A stretch of 64,000 bases of DNA. It comes from Microbacterium galbinum (lineage in GTDB: Bacteria > Actinomycetota > Actinomycetes > Actinomycetales > Microbacteriaceae). Numbering within the stretch: the first letter of the stretch is position 1; each line of letters starts with the position of its first letter. Below the pieces are notes generated by a model that had not been told where the DNA came from, made no database searches, and was given only the letters and a program-made list of their open reading frames with translations. The translations under genes were made by a program, and so were the position numbers. Of the stretch, positions 44,147 to 52,818 are shown one piece after another. The DNA is taken from NCBI RefSeq assembly GCF_023101185.1, contig NZ_CP078077.1, forward strand, positions 3,005,630 through 3,069,629. Direction: 5' to 3'.

Positions 44147-45641
44147 CCGGATTCGCCCGGCACCATTCGCGCCACTTCTCGATGCCGGCCTGGTGCTCCT
44201 CGTACGTCTCCGAGAACTGCGTCTCGCCCGTCGACAGATCGATCGTGACGAAGTACAGCCAGGGACCGTCCTCGGGGTGCATCGCGGCATCGATCGCGGC
44301 GAAGCTCGGACTCGCGATCGGAGTCACCGGAAGACCCGTGCGCACGTAGGTGTTCCAGTCGTTGTCGTCTTCCAGAGCCTCGGCCGAGCTCGACACGACG
44401 CCCTCGTGCAGCGAGCCGTACCCGTACTGGGCCGTCGAGTCCATCTGCAGCTTCATGTCGATGTCGAGACGGTTCTCGATCACGCGGCTCACCTTCGCGA
44501 AGTCGGCCGTGCGGCCCTCGCGCTGGATGATCGACGCGATCGTCAGGATGCGCTCGGCGTCGGTATCGGGAACGCCGGCTTCGGTCAACGCCTCCCGTGT
44601 GCGATCGACCATGCGCTGGATGACCTGCGCCGCCGTCACCTCGGGATCGAAGGTGTACACGGCCGGGAACAGCCACCCCTCGAGGCTCGGCGCGTCGACG
44701 CCGTAGGCGGCGGGATCGGCGACGGCGGCTTCGAAGTCCTCCACCGGCAGACCGAGCGACTCGGCCATCGCCGCCAGGGAGGACTCGATCGTGCCGCCCT
44801 CCGACACCGACACCGTGTTCTCGAGCTTGTTGTCCTCGTTGCGCAACGCCTCGAGCGCGGCGGCGGCGGTCATCTTCTCCTGAAGGCGGTACACACCCGG
44901 GTAGAAGGTGACCGCGATGTTCTCCTCGATCAGGTAGTCGTAGAACACGTCCTCGGTCTTGGTGACACCGGCCTCGTAGAGTGCCGTCGACACCGGGCGT
45001 CCGGTATCGCCGTCCTTGATCGTGACGAAGGCTTCGCCGGAGGCTTGGCCGTCTTCGTAGTCCTTCGGCTCACCCCAGCCCATGACGTCGTTGATCTGCT
45101 CGCCGTAGGTGTTCATCGCCCAGGCGCCGGCGGCGGCGATACCGCCGACGATCACCAGGATGATGAGCAGCGCGATCAGACATCCGCGACGTCGCTTCTT
45201 CGGTGCCTTCGCCAGAGCGCGGTCGTCATCGGGAGCCACGAACAGAGCGTCGAGGCCTCCGCCGATCGGGGCCTCGCCCTGGACGGCTTCGGCGGTGGGA
45301 GCGGCGACGGGTGCCGGCTCCCTGCCTGCCGGCGCGATCCGCACCTCTTCGGCGGACGGATGCACGGGCTCGGCCGCCGACGTCACCGGGTCGACCGCCG
45401 GCTCGACTGCCGGGACGGGGGCGCCGACCGGGTCCACGGCGTCGGGCACGGCGGCGGGAGTCGCCTCGGGTGACGCGTCGCCTCGGCGCGCGGCCTCACG
45501 GGCGGCGCGCCGGGAGCCGGGCACCGGGGCGCTGTAATCGGCCGTCGGATGCTGCTGCGTCGGCTCGGGGAGGTTCGCGAAGAGATCGCCGAGCGGCTCG
45601 TTCGCATCGGGCGCGGAGGACGCGCCATCGCGTTCGGACAT
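44133..45641 (-). CDS. mltG: Endolytic murein transglycosylase
   Basis: 502 aa. Long Pro/Ala-rich cytoplasmic N-terminus (about 150 residues), one membrane helix (GCLIALLIILVIVGGIAAAG), then the periplasm-side YceG/MltG domain. The catalytic Glu region is ILTIASIIQREGRT, and LQMDSTAQYGYG is the second signature. Cuts nascent glycan strands and is thought to set their length. Stop lies within the aroE start. Precedes aroE and follows ruvX by two bases. Confidence 0.93.
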   Translation of the reverse strand: MSERDGASSAPDANEPLGDLFANLPEPTQQHPTADYSAPVPGSRRAAREAARRGDASPEATPAAVPDAVDPVGAPVPAVEPAVDPVTSAAEPVHPSAEEVRIAPAGREPAPVAAPTAEAVQGEAPIGGGLDALFVAPDDDRALAKAPKKRRRGCLIALLIILVIVGGIAAAGAWAMNTYGEQINDVMGWGEPKDYEDGQASGEAFVTIKDGDTGRPVSTALYEAGVTKTEDVFYDYLIEENIAVTFYPGVYRLQEKMTAAAALEALRNEDNKLENTVSVSEGGTIESSLAAMAESLGLPVEDFEAAVADPAAYGVDAPSLEGWLFPAVYTFDPEVTAAQVIQRMVDRTREALTEAGVPDTDAERILTIASIIQREGRTADFAKVSRVIENRLDIDMKLQMDSTAQYGYGSLHEGVVSSSAEALEDDNDWNTYVRTGLPVTPIASPSFAAIDAAMHPEDGPWLYFVTIDLSTGETQFSETYEEHQAGIEKWREWCRANPDAGC

Positions 45642-45643
45642 GT

Positions 45644-46117
45644 TCAGGGATGCTCCTCGTCGGACGGGACAGCGGCACCGGCCGGGTTTCCGGTGCTCTT
45701 CTCCATGTCGATCGCCTGCTGCAGCAGCACCACCGCGGCGACCTGATCCACAATGCTACGAGAGTTCTTCTGATTTCGACCTGAAGAACGCAGGGCCGCG
45801 TGCGCGGACACGGTGCTGAGGCGTTCGTCGACGAGCCGCACCGGGACCCCGGTGCGCGTGCGAAGGGCTGCGGCGAACTCCCGTGCGTCCACCGTCGACG
45901 CGGTGTCCGCGCCCTGCATGTTCACCGGGAGACCGACGACGAACTCCATCGGCTCGTACTCGGCCGCGAGCTCCACGAGCCGATCGATCGAGGTCTCCGA
46001 GCGCGGCACGGTCTCGACGGGGACGGCGAGCATTCCGTCTGGGTCGCACCGCGCGACGCCGACGCGGGCGCGCCCGACATCGATGCCGAGGCGCACCCCG
46101 CGTCGGAAACCGCTCAC
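45644..46117 (-). CDS. ruvX: YqgF/RuvX-type Holliday junction resolvase-like protein
   Basis: 157 aa RNase H-like fold. Starts RRGVRLGIDVGRARVGVARCD with a catalytic Asp in GIDVG; middle Glu/Asp in FVVGLPVNMQG, and the terminal VDERLSTVSA. Family members are implicated in rRNA processing or junction resolution. GTG start overlaps the alaS stop by four bases. Confidence 0.94.
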   Translation of the reverse strand: MSGFRRGVRLGIDVGRARVGVARCDPDGMLAVPVETVPRSETSIDRLVELAAEYEPMEFVVGLPVNMQGADTASTVDAREFAAALRTRTGVPVRLVDERLSTVSAHAALRSSGRNQKNSRSIVDQVAAVVLLQQAIDMEKSTGNPAGAAVPSDEEHP

Positions 46118-48774
46118 GCTGCGTGCAGCTCCTGGACGATGGCGTCGAGTGCGGCGGGCAGTGCCGCGGCATCCGTTCCGCCGCCCTGCGCGACGTCGTC
46201 ACGCCCGCCGCCGCCTCCGCCGAGCACTCCGGCGGCGCGCTTCGCGAGCGCTCCCGCCTTCGCACCCGCTGTGCGGGCGGCGTCGTTGGTGGCGACGACG
46301 ACGACCGGACGGCCGTTCACGACGGCGCCGAGTGCGACGACCGCGGCGTCGGAGCCGAGGCGGTCGCGGACGCCGAGCACGAGTTCGCGCAGATCGTCGG
46401 CCGAGGCCAGCTCACCGAGCGACTCCGTGGCGACGTGGAACGCGTCGATCCGGCGCGCCGCGTCGGCGATCGCGGGAATCTGTCCCGCGCGCTCCTTGGA
46501 CTCGAACTGAGCGATGCGCTTCTCCGCCGCCTTGAGGTTCGCAGCGAGGTCGGAGATACGCTCGGCGAGCTGATCGCGCGGCGTTTTCAGCGAACTCGTG
46601 AGCTGCGAGACGATCGCACGCTCGGCAGCGAGCTCACGGAAGGCGTCGACGCCGACGAGGGCTTCGATGCGACGGTTGGATGCTCCCACCGACGATTCTC
46701 CGACCAGGCTGACGAGGCCGATCTCGGCGCTGGAGCCGACGTGGGTTCCCGCGCAGAGCTCACGCGACCACGGGCCACCGATGTCGACCATGCGCACCAC
46801 GTCGCCGTACTTCTCGCCGAACAGCGCCATGGCGCCGGCTTCCTTCGCCTCGTCGAGCGAGACGATGCGCGTGGTGACCTCGAGGGCGTCGTGGACGGCC
46901 CGGTTCGTGATCTCCTCGATCTCGGTGCGCGTGTCGGCCGACAGCGCCTGCGACCAGGAGAAATCGAAGCGCATGTAGCCGGCGCGGTTCAACGAGCCCG
47001 CCTGCGTGGCGGTCGGACCGAGCGTGTCGCGGAGCGCAGCGTGCACGAGGTGCGTCGCGGAGTGCGCCTGACGGGCCGCGCGACGGTTGGCCGCATCGAC
47101 GACCGTGGTGGCGGCGTCGTCGACGGCGACCGATCCGGTGCTCACCTGCACCGTGTGGCTGATGAGCCCGGGCACGGGACGCTGCACGTCGAGCACTTCG
47201 AGTTCGAAGCCGGGGCCCACGATCGTTCCCTTGTCGGCGACCTGACCTCCGGACTCGGCGTACAGGGTCGTCTCGGCGAGGACGACCTCGGCGATCTGGC
47301 CCTCCGATGCGCTGCGCACCGGCTGCCCGTCGACGAGGATGCCCAGGATGCGGGATTGCACCTCGAGTTCGGTGTACCCGTCGAAGCCGGTCTCGCCGAG
47401 AGCGCGCAGCTCCCGGTAGACGGAGACATCCGCGAGCTGACGCTTGCGGTTGCGAGCGTCTGCCTTGGCGCGGTCGCGCTGCTCGCGCATGAGCGTGTCG
47501 AACGCGCCGCGGTCGACCTCGAGCCCGGCTTCCTCGGCGACCTCGAGCGTGAGGTCGATCGGGAATCCGTAGGTGTCGTGCAGCAGGAAGGCCTCCGGGC
47601 CGCTCAGCGCCGTCTTGCCCTCCTTCTTGGTCTCGTCGAGCGCCAGGTCGAGGATCGTCGACCCCTGGGCCAGCGTGCGACGGAAGGTCTCCTCCTCGGC
47701 GAACGCCGACGCGGAGAGGGTCGACCAGTCGCGCTCGAGCTCGGGGTACGACGACTTCATCGCGTCGCGCGAGGTGGCGAAGAGTTCGGGGAAGACCGGC
47801 TCGTCGACGCCGAGCAGCCGCATCGCACGCACCGTGCGGCGCATGAGGCGACGGAGGATGTAGCCGCGGCCCTCGTTCGACGGACGCACGCCGTCGGAGA
47901 GCAGCATGAGCGAGGAGCGCACGTGGTCGGCGATGACGCGGAAGCGCACGTCGTCCTCGTGGACCTTGCCGTAGGTGCGGCCGGAGAGCTCGACGGCACG
48001 ATCGAGGACGGGGCGCACCTGGTCGATCTCGTACATGTTCTCGACGCCCTGCTTGAGGAAGGCGACGCGCTCGAGACCCATGCCGGTGTCGATGTTCTTC
48101 TGCGGGAGCTCGCCCACGATGTCGAACTCGGTCTTTCCGCGGATGTTCTCGATGAAGTCCTGCATGAACACGAGGTTCCAGATCTCCAGGAACCTCGAAT
48201 CGTCGGCCGCGGGGCCGCCGTCCTTACCGTACGCCGGTCCCCGGTCGAAGAAGATCTCGGAGTCGGGGCCACCCGGGCCGGGCTGACCCGTGTTCCAGTA
48301 GTTGTCGGCGCGTCCGAGGCGCTGGATGCGCTCGGGCTTCAGTCCGATGATGTCGCGCCAGATCGACTCGGCCTCGTCATCGGTCTCGTAGACCGTGACC
48401 CAGAGGTCCTTCTCGTCGAACGCGAAGCCGCCATCGGCCTCGCTGCTGGTGAGGAGTTCCCAGGCGTAGCGGATCGCGCCCTCTTTGAAGTAGTCGCCGA
48501 ACGACCAGTTGCCGAGCATCTGGAAGAACGTGCCGTGACGGGCGGTCTTGCCGACCTCTTCGATGTCGTTCGTGCGGATGCACTTCTGCAGGTCGGCGAT
48601 CCGCGGATGCGGCGACGGCACGACGCCCGTGAGGTACGGGACGAAGGGCACCATGCCCGCGACCGTGAACATCAGGGACGGATCGTCGCTGACGAGCGAG
48701 GCGGAGGGGACGATGACGTGGTCGTTCTTCTCGAAGAAGTCGAGATAGCGCTGCGCGATTTCCGCAGAATTCAT
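46114..48774 (-). CDS. alaS: Alanyl-tRNA synthetase
   Basis: 886 aa, usual length. Class II core begins AEIAQRYLDFFEKNDH, with MFTVAGMVPFVPYL and KCIRTNDIEEVGKT. The editing domain has HSATHLVHAALRD (zinc-like His) and CAGTHVGSS. The C-terminal glycine-rich GGGGGGRDDVAQGGG motif (about residue 860) is typical. The ATG at 48772-48774 begins the conserved NSAEIAQRYL; the Shine-Dalgarno is weak. Preceded by a 62-aa membrane protein gene. Confidence 0.97.
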   Translation of the reverse strand: MNSAEIAQRYLDFFEKNDHVIVPSASLVSDDPSLMFTVAGMVPFVPYLTGVVPSPHPRIADLQKCIRTNDIEEVGKTARHGTFFQMLGNWSFGDYFKEGAIRYAWELLTSSEADGGFAFDEKDLWVTVYETDDEAESIWRDIIGLKPERIQRLGRADNYWNTGQPGPGGPDSEIFFDRGPAYGKDGGPAADDSRFLEIWNLVFMQDFIENIRGKTEFDIVGELPQKNIDTGMGLERVAFLKQGVENMYEIDQVRPVLDRAVELSGRTYGKVHEDDVRFRVIADHVRSSLMLLSDGVRPSNEGRGYILRRLMRRTVRAMRLLGVDEPVFPELFATSRDAMKSSYPELERDWSTLSASAFAEEETFRRTLAQGSTILDLALDETKKEGKTALSGPEAFLLHDTYGFPIDLTLEVAEEAGLEVDRGAFDTLMREQRDRAKADARNRKRQLADVSVYRELRALGETGFDGYTELEVQSRILGILVDGQPVRSASEGQIAEVVLAETTLYAESGGQVADKGTIVGPGFELEVLDVQRPVPGLISHTVQVSTGSVAVDDAATTVVDAANRRAARQAHSATHLVHAALRDTLGPTATQAGSLNRAGYMRFDFSWSQALSADTRTEIEEITNRAVHDALEVTTRIVSLDEAKEAGAMALFGEKYGDVVRMVDIGGPWSRELCAGTHVGSSAEIGLVSLVGESSVGASNRRIEALVGVDAFRELAAERAIVSQLTSSLKTPRDQLAERISDLAANLKAAEKRIAQFESKERAGQIPAIADAARRIDAFHVATESLGELASADDLRELVLGVRDRLGSDAAVVALGAVVNGRPVVVVATNDAARTAGAKAGALAKRAAGVLGGGGGGRDDVAQGGGTDAAALPAALDAIVQELHAA

Positions 48775-48832
48775 AGGGGTGCCCGGGTGTCCTTGTTCGG
48801 AGGTGAGAAGTTCCGCGCGGTTGCGCGAGGGG

Positions 48833-49021
48833 TCAGTGGTCTTCCGGCTCGGTGAGCCGGGCCTCCTGCGCGCGGTACGCGTCGCCGATGAGCGCGGTGA
48901 AGCCGTTGATCCTGGCATCGACCTCGGCGAGGATGTCGTGCCCGCGGGGGTCCTTGTTCATGAAATGCGCAGCGACGAAGCCGCCGATCACGCCGATCAG
49001 GAACCACACCATGTTCTTCAT
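48833..49021 (-). CDS. Small membrane protein upstream of alaS
   Basis: 62 aa. One N-terminal membrane helix (MVWFLIGVIGGFVAAHFM) followed by a charged amphipathic tail (ILAEVDARINGFTALIGDAY) that may form a coiled coil. Not recognised by function. ATG preceded by AAGGA at a good distance; a TACGAT box lies 42 bases upstream, after the rpsD terminator, so the gene probably leads the alaS-ruvX-mltG-aroE transcript. Confidence 0.75.
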   Translation of the reverse strand: MKNMVWFLIGVIGGFVAAHFMNKDPRGHDILAEVDARINGFTALIGDAYRAQEARLTEPEDH

Positions 49022-49062
49022 GTCGTCATCCTTGCCTTGACCCGCGAAGGCGCGGTGTCTCC

Positions 49063-49068
49063 ATCGTA
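49063..49068 (-). promoter_or_regulatory. Possible -10 box of the alaS operon
   Basis: Minus strand TACGAT, ten bases after the rpsD terminator stem and 42 bases before the 62-aa gene. The -35 region would lie inside the terminator hairpin and shows no consensus. Confidence 0.35.
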
Positions 49069-49078
49069 TGCAAAAACG

Positions 49079-49112
49079 ACGAGAGGCGTCGGGTCACCCC
49101 GACGCCTCTCGT
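49079..49112 (-). terminator. Strong rho-independent terminator of rpsD
   Basis: Perfect 15-bp stem (arms 49079-49093 and 49098-49112) with a 4-nt loop, followed on the minus strand by CGTTTTTG. It lies 30 bases after the rpsD stop. The clearest terminator in the window. Confidence 0.93.
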
Positions 49113-49142
49113 TTCGAACGCTGAGATCAGCGCCCTGTGGGC

Positions 49143-49772
49143 TCAGCGAGCCGCGTAGTACTCGACGACGAGCTGCACTTCGCAGGTCACGGGGACCTCG
49201 GCGCGCTTCGGACGACGGACCAGGCGGGCCTGGAGCTTGTCGAGCTCGACCTCGAGGTAGCCCGGAACGGGGGGCAGGACCTCGGCGTGACCGCCGGCTG
49301 CTGCCACCTGGAAGGGCTCGGTGCCCTCGCTCTTGGCCTTGACGTGGATGAGCTGTCCGGCCTTCACGCGGAAGGACGGGCGGTCGACGAGCTGGCCGTC
49401 GACGAGGATGTGGCGGTGCACGACGAGCTGGCGGGCCTGCGCCGTCGTACGGGCGAAACCGGCGCGCAGCACGAGAGCGTCGAGACGCATCTCGAGGAGC
49501 TCGACCAGGTTCTCACCGGTCAGACCCTCCTGGCGGCGGGCTTCGTTGAAGGTGTTGCGCATCTGCTTCTCGCGGATGCCGTACTGCTCGCGCAGACGCT
49601 GCTTCTCACGCAGACGGACGGCGTAGTCGCTGTCAGCCTTGCGCTTGGTGCGGCCGTGCTCACCCGGAGCGTAGGGACGCTTCTCGAGGTAGCGGGCGGC
49701 CTTCGGGGTGAGAGCGATGCCGAGGGCACGGCTCAGACGCACCTTGCGGCGGTCCTGGGACTTCGTGGTCAC
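49143..49772 (-). CDS. rpsD: 30S ribosomal protein S4
   Basis: 209 aa. 16S rRNA-binding assembly protein. N-terminal SQDRRKVRLSRALGIALTPK lacks the zinc-binding cysteines of the C+ form, so this is the zinc-free type. The S4 RNA-binding domain (RLDALVLRAGFARTTAQARQ … HRHILVDGQLVD) covers about residues 95-160. GTG start with GAAGGA upstream. A monocistronic unit with a 140-nt leader and its own terminator, consistent with autoregulation as known for S4 in other bacteria. Confidence 0.98.
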   Translation of the reverse strand: MTTKSQDRRKVRLSRALGIALTPKAARYLEKRPYAPGEHGRTKRKADSDYAVRLREKQRLREQYGIREKQMRNTFNEARRQEGLTGENLVELLEMRLDALVLRAGFARTTAQARQLVVHRHILVDGQLVDRPSFRVKAGQLIHVKAKSEGTEPFQVAAAGGHAEVLPPVPGYLEVELDKLQARLVRRPKRAEVPVTCEVQLVVEYYAAR

Positions 49773-49910
49773 GAAGCTGTCCTTCCGATGACGTGGTCGC
49801 GTCTCTCGCGACTCACGGACGTATCACCCGCGTTCTTCCTCGGGGCGCACGCCGGGGCGCCGTCGAGGTGTGGTGTGAACGAGGAGATGCCCGAAAACTC
49901 GGTTTCGAGC
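49773..49910 (-). promoter_or_regulatory. rpsD 5' leader, possible S4 autoregulatory RNA
   Basis: About 140 nt between the TAGACT box and the rpsD GTG. GC-rich segments that can pair (GGCGCCCCGG with the downstream GCGCCCCG region) lie in the middle. The length and structure suggest regulation by S4 binding, but no known consensus is matched. Confidence 0.3.
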
Positions 49911-49916
49911 CGCTCA

Positions 49917-49922
49917 AGTCTA
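49917..49922 (-). promoter_or_regulatory. Extended -10 box of rpsD
   Basis: Minus strand TGATAGACT, i.e. TGN-TAGACT, directly next to the stop of the acyltransferase gene. Extended -10 boxes need no -35, which is absent here. Confidence 0.45.
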
Positions 49923-51230
49923 TCAGAGGCGCCGCGCGTCCCGCGATGCACCGGATTCCGCCGCCTCCTCCAGAGGCTCCGACTCTCGATCCGGACCGGG
50001 CCCGCCGACGGTGAGCCACGCGATCGCGAGTGCGATCGCCGCCAGAGCCACGGCGGTTCCGAGCGTGAGATAGCCCTGGGTGAGCACCCACCCGACGCCC
50101 GCCACGAGAAGCGCTGTCGCCGCGATCGCCGCCGGCAGCGGCATGGTGCGCGCCCTCTCGACCGGCCAGATCCGTTCGATCCGGGGGACGGCCGCGCAGA
50201 GCACGGCGAGCACCGCCACGATCGCGAGCGCCCACGGGATGCGTGTGATCCACCATGTGGGGGTGAGTACCGGCGGGAACGGCAGCCCCAGCGCCTGCTG
50301 TGCACCGACGACGATCGCCATCGCGACCGTATGCCACAGGTAGATGACCATCCCGTACATACCGAGGGCGCCGATGATCACGATCGCGGGGCGCAGACGC
50401 ATGAGCGCGCGGATCGCCGGCTGAAGGAGCGTGAACAGGTAGACCTGCGCCAGACCGAGCAGGAGCAGGAGCACGGTCGGCGGGTTGAGGTTGGCGATCA
50501 TGTCGGGGTCGTAGCCCAGCCCGAAGACGGCGACGCACATGAGGCCGTAGGCGGCGACGGCCAGCAGCAGGAGCAACCACCGCGGACGGCGCGAGTACCA
50601 CTGATCCCGCACGCCGAAGCCGAGTTGCTGCACGAAGAGCCAGACGAAGAGCCAATTGAGGGCGCCGATCGGCAGACCCCCGAAACGAGAGACGAGATCG
50701 ACGATCACGACGAGCGCGGCCAGGGTGAAGTACGTCGTCCAGGCCGCACGGCGGTGCAGCGCGGCCATCAGCGGTACGAACGAGGTGCAGATCGCGTACA
50801 CCGCGATGAACCAGAGCGGCTCGGCGAGCCGGAACGCGAAGGTCCGGAGGAACTCGGCATCGGCTCCGCAGACCGCCATCACCGCGAGGGTGAGGAGCAC
50901 GCCGAGCATCGCGAGGAACACCGGGCGCGCGAGTCGGAGGGCTCGGACGCGGATGTACTCCCCCGCCGTCTCCCCTCTCTTCTCGAGTCGGCGCCAGGTG
51001 GTGATGCCGGCGAAGCCTCCGGCGATGAAGAACGTGGGCATGATCATCCCGATCCAGGTGATCCAAGCCAGCGGCGTCCACTCCGCGAGTGCGTTGAAGG
51101 CACGGGGCGGATCGCCCTCGATGCCCATCTGGATCGCATGCAGCACGACCACCACCGGGAGGCAGATCGCGCGGACGAAGTCGATCGAGAGATCACGATC
51201 GGGCGGAATGCGAAGAGGAGAACGCGTCAC
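49923..51230 (-). CDS. Acyltransferase-3 family membrane protein
   Basis: 435 aa with about 10-11 predicted membrane helices. Starts TRSPLRIPPDRDLSIDFVRAI; the DFVRA(I/L) with a following His (VVVLHAI) is the acyltransferase-3 catalytic region, and WFIAVYAICTSF and VIYLWHTVAMAI are further conserved parts. Likely O-acetylates a surface glycan or small molecule; acceptor unknown. The GTG 51228-51230 follows TACAGT by six bases, so a leaderless start is preferred; an alternative GTG two codons earlier is possible. Confidence 0.85.
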   Translation of the reverse strand: MTRSPLRIPPDRDLSIDFVRAICLPVVVVLHAIQMGIEGDPPRAFNALAEWTPLAWITWIGMIMPTFFIAGGFAGITTWRRLEKRGETAGEYIRVRALRLARPVFLAMLGVLLTLAVMAVCGADAEFLRTFAFRLAEPLWFIAVYAICTSFVPLMAALHRRAAWTTYFTLAALVVIVDLVSRFGGLPIGALNWLFVWLFVQQLGFGVRDQWYSRRPRWLLLLLAVAAYGLMCVAVFGLGYDPDMIANLNPPTVLLLLLGLAQVYLFTLLQPAIRALMRLRPAIVIIGALGMYGMVIYLWHTVAMAIVVGAQQALGLPFPPVLTPTWWITRIPWALAIVAVLAVLCAAVPRIERIWPVERARTMPLPAAIAATALLVAGVGWVLTQGYLTLGTAVALAAIALAIAWLTVGGPGPDRESEPLEEAAESGASRDARRL

Positions 51231-51236
51231 CCGCAC

Positions 51237-51242
51237 ACTGTA
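51237..51242 (-). promoter_or_regulatory. -10 box of a predicted leaderless promoter for the acyltransferase
   Basis: Minus strand TACAGT-GTGCGG-GTG: exact six-base spacing to the GTG start, no ribosome binding site. Confidence 0.45.
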
Positions 51243-51250
51243 GAGGGTCA

Positions 51251-51276
51251 GGCGTCCGCTGCGGGCGTCCGCTGCG
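51251..51276. repeat. Perfect 13-bp tandem duplication
   Basis: The unit GGCGTCCGCTGCG occurs twice back to back (51251-51263, 51264-51276) in the gap between rarA and the acyltransferase. It covers the expected -35 region of the acyltransferase promoter, so copy number could affect its expression. Confidence 0.85.
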
Positions 51277-51291
51277 CGCGGGGGCTGCGGG

Positions 51292-52731
51292 TCAGCGCCC
51301 GTCGAGAATGCGGCGGATCTTCTCGAGCCGCGCCGAGACATCGCGCTCGGCCCCCAGAGCCTTCGGCGCGTAGTAGCGGCGCCCCTGCAACTCGTCGGGG
51401 AGGTACTGCTGGGCCACGATGCCGAACTCGTTGTCGTGCGGGTACGCGTAGCCGCGGCCATGACCGAGCCGCTTCGCCCCCGGATAGTGCGCGTCGCGCA
51501 GGTGGAGCGGGACCCGGCCGAAGCCGCCCTTCCGGATGTCGGCGATCGCGGCGTCGATGCCCGCGTACGCCGCATTCGACTTGGCCGTCGTCGCGAGGTA
51601 CACGGTCGCCTCGGCGAGCGGGATGCGCCCCTCCGGCATCCCGATGAAAGCGACGGCGTCGGCGGCGGCGACGGCGATCACCAACGCCTGCGGATCGGCG
51701 AGGCCCACGTCTTCGGAGGCGGAGATCACGAGCCGCCGAGCGATGAACCGGGGATCCTCTCCCGCCTCGATCATCCGGGCGAGGTAGTGCAACGCCGCAT
51801 CGGCATCCGACCCGCGAATCGACTTGATGAACGCACTGATGACGTCGTAGTGCTCGTCTCCCTGACGGTCGTAGCGCAACAGCGCTCGGTCGACGGCCTG
51901 CGCGACGTCGTCGGCGGAGACTTCCGGGACGACGGATGCCGCACCGGCGGCTTCTCCCCCGGTATCGCCGCTCGCCACGTCGGCTTCGTCGTCGTCGGCG
52001 TCCTCAGCGTCCTCATCGTCGTCGCCGGCGTCTTCCGCGTCAGGCGGGCTCCCGTGCGAGAGCGCGACGGCCGCACCGGCCTCGAGGCCGGTGAGGGCAC
52101 GGCGCGCGTCGCCGGAGGCGAGGCGGATGAGCGCGGCCCGCGCCTCATCGCTGAGCTTCACCGCGCCGTGCAGGCCGCGAGCATCGGTGACGGCGCGATC
52201 GACGAGCAGACCGATGTCGTCGTCGGTGAGAGGTTGCAGGGTGAGGAGGAGCGATCGCGAGAGCAGCGGCGAGATCACCGAGAACGACGGGTTCTCGGTC
52301 GTCGCGGCGATCAGGATCACCCAGCCGTTCTCGACACCCGGCAGGAGAGCGTCCTGCTGCGCCTTCGTGAAGCGGTGGATCTCGTCGAGGAACAGGATCG
52401 TCGTCTGACCGTAGAGGTCACGCTGCGTGATCGCCTCCTGCATGACCTCGCGCACGTCCTTCACACCCGCCGTGATCGCCGAGAGCTCGACGAAGCGGCG
52501 ACCGGACGAACGGGCGATGGCCTGCGCGAGCGTCGTCTTACCGGTACCGGGAGGCCCCCAGAGGATGATGGAGACCGCGCCGGGCGACGATGCCTCGGGG
52601 TCGGCGAGGGCGACGATCGGCGAGCCGGAACGGAGCAGGTGCCGCTGACCGGCCACCTCGTCGAGCGAGACGGGACGCATGCGCACGGCGAGCGGTGTCT
52701 GCCCCGAGAGCAGGGCGGCGGCAGGGGTCAT
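51292..52731 (-). CDS. rarA: Replication-associated recombination protein A with acidic insert
   Basis: 479 aa AAA+ ATPase of the RarA/MgsA/WRNIP1 family acting at stalled forks. Walker A WGPPGTGKTTLA (58-69), Walker B FLDEIHRF (114-121), sensor and lid follow, then the RarA tetramerisation part starting at YDRQGDEHYD. Between residues about 228 and 268 there is an inserted stretch rich in Asp/Glu (16 acidic residues in 231-256) that is not part of the common family core. The ATG is preceded by TAGCCT six bases upstream, suggesting a leaderless mRNA. Confidence 0.94.
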   Translation of the reverse strand: MTPAAALLSGQTPLAVRMRPVSLDEVAGQRHLLRSGSPIVALADPEASSPGAVSIILWGPPGTGKTTLAQAIARSSGRRFVELSAITAGVKDVREVMQEAITQRDLYGQTTILFLDEIHRFTKAQQDALLPGVENGWVILIAATTENPSFSVISPLLSRSLLLTLQPLTDDDIGLLVDRAVTDARGLHGAVKLSDEARAALIRLASGDARRALTGLEAGAAVALSHGSPPDAEDAGDDDEDAEDADDDEADVASGDTGGEAAGAASVVPEVSADDVAQAVDRALLRYDRQGDEHYDVISAFIKSIRGSDADAALHYLARMIEAGEDPRFIARRLVISASEDVGLADPQALVIAVAAADAVAFIGMPEGRIPLAEATVYLATTAKSNAAYAGIDAAIADIRKGGFGRVPLHLRDAHYPGAKRLGHGRGYAYPHDNEFGIVAQQYLPDELQGRRYYAPKALGAERDVSARLEKIRRILDGR

Positions 52732-52737
52732 CCCTCC

Positions 52738-52743
52738 AGGCTA
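52738..52743 (-). promoter_or_regulatory. -10 box of a predicted leaderless promoter for rarA
   Basis: Minus strand TAGCCT-GGAGGG-ATG. The six-base spacer looks like a ribosome binding site but abuts the ATG, too close for normal use, so the leaderless reading is preferred. Confidence 0.5.
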
Positions 52744-52769
52744 ATGCGGTCCACCGACACCGGCGACGA

Positions 52770-52775
52770 TATGCT
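52770..52775 (+). promoter_or_regulatory. Possible -10 box of the 99-aa membrane protein gene
   Basis: TATGCT, 44 bases before the ATG at 52819, which has a GAGAGGAG ribosome binding site. Divergent from the rarA promoter. No clear -35. Confidence 0.4.
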
Positions 52776-52818
52776 CTGAGACGACGTCGCCCTGCGGCGT
52801 CGATGAGAGGAGCACGCA

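Noticed and set aside
48775..48832. T-box leader before alaS
   Set aside because: Only 58 bases, no T-box sequence (UGGN) or specifier loop.
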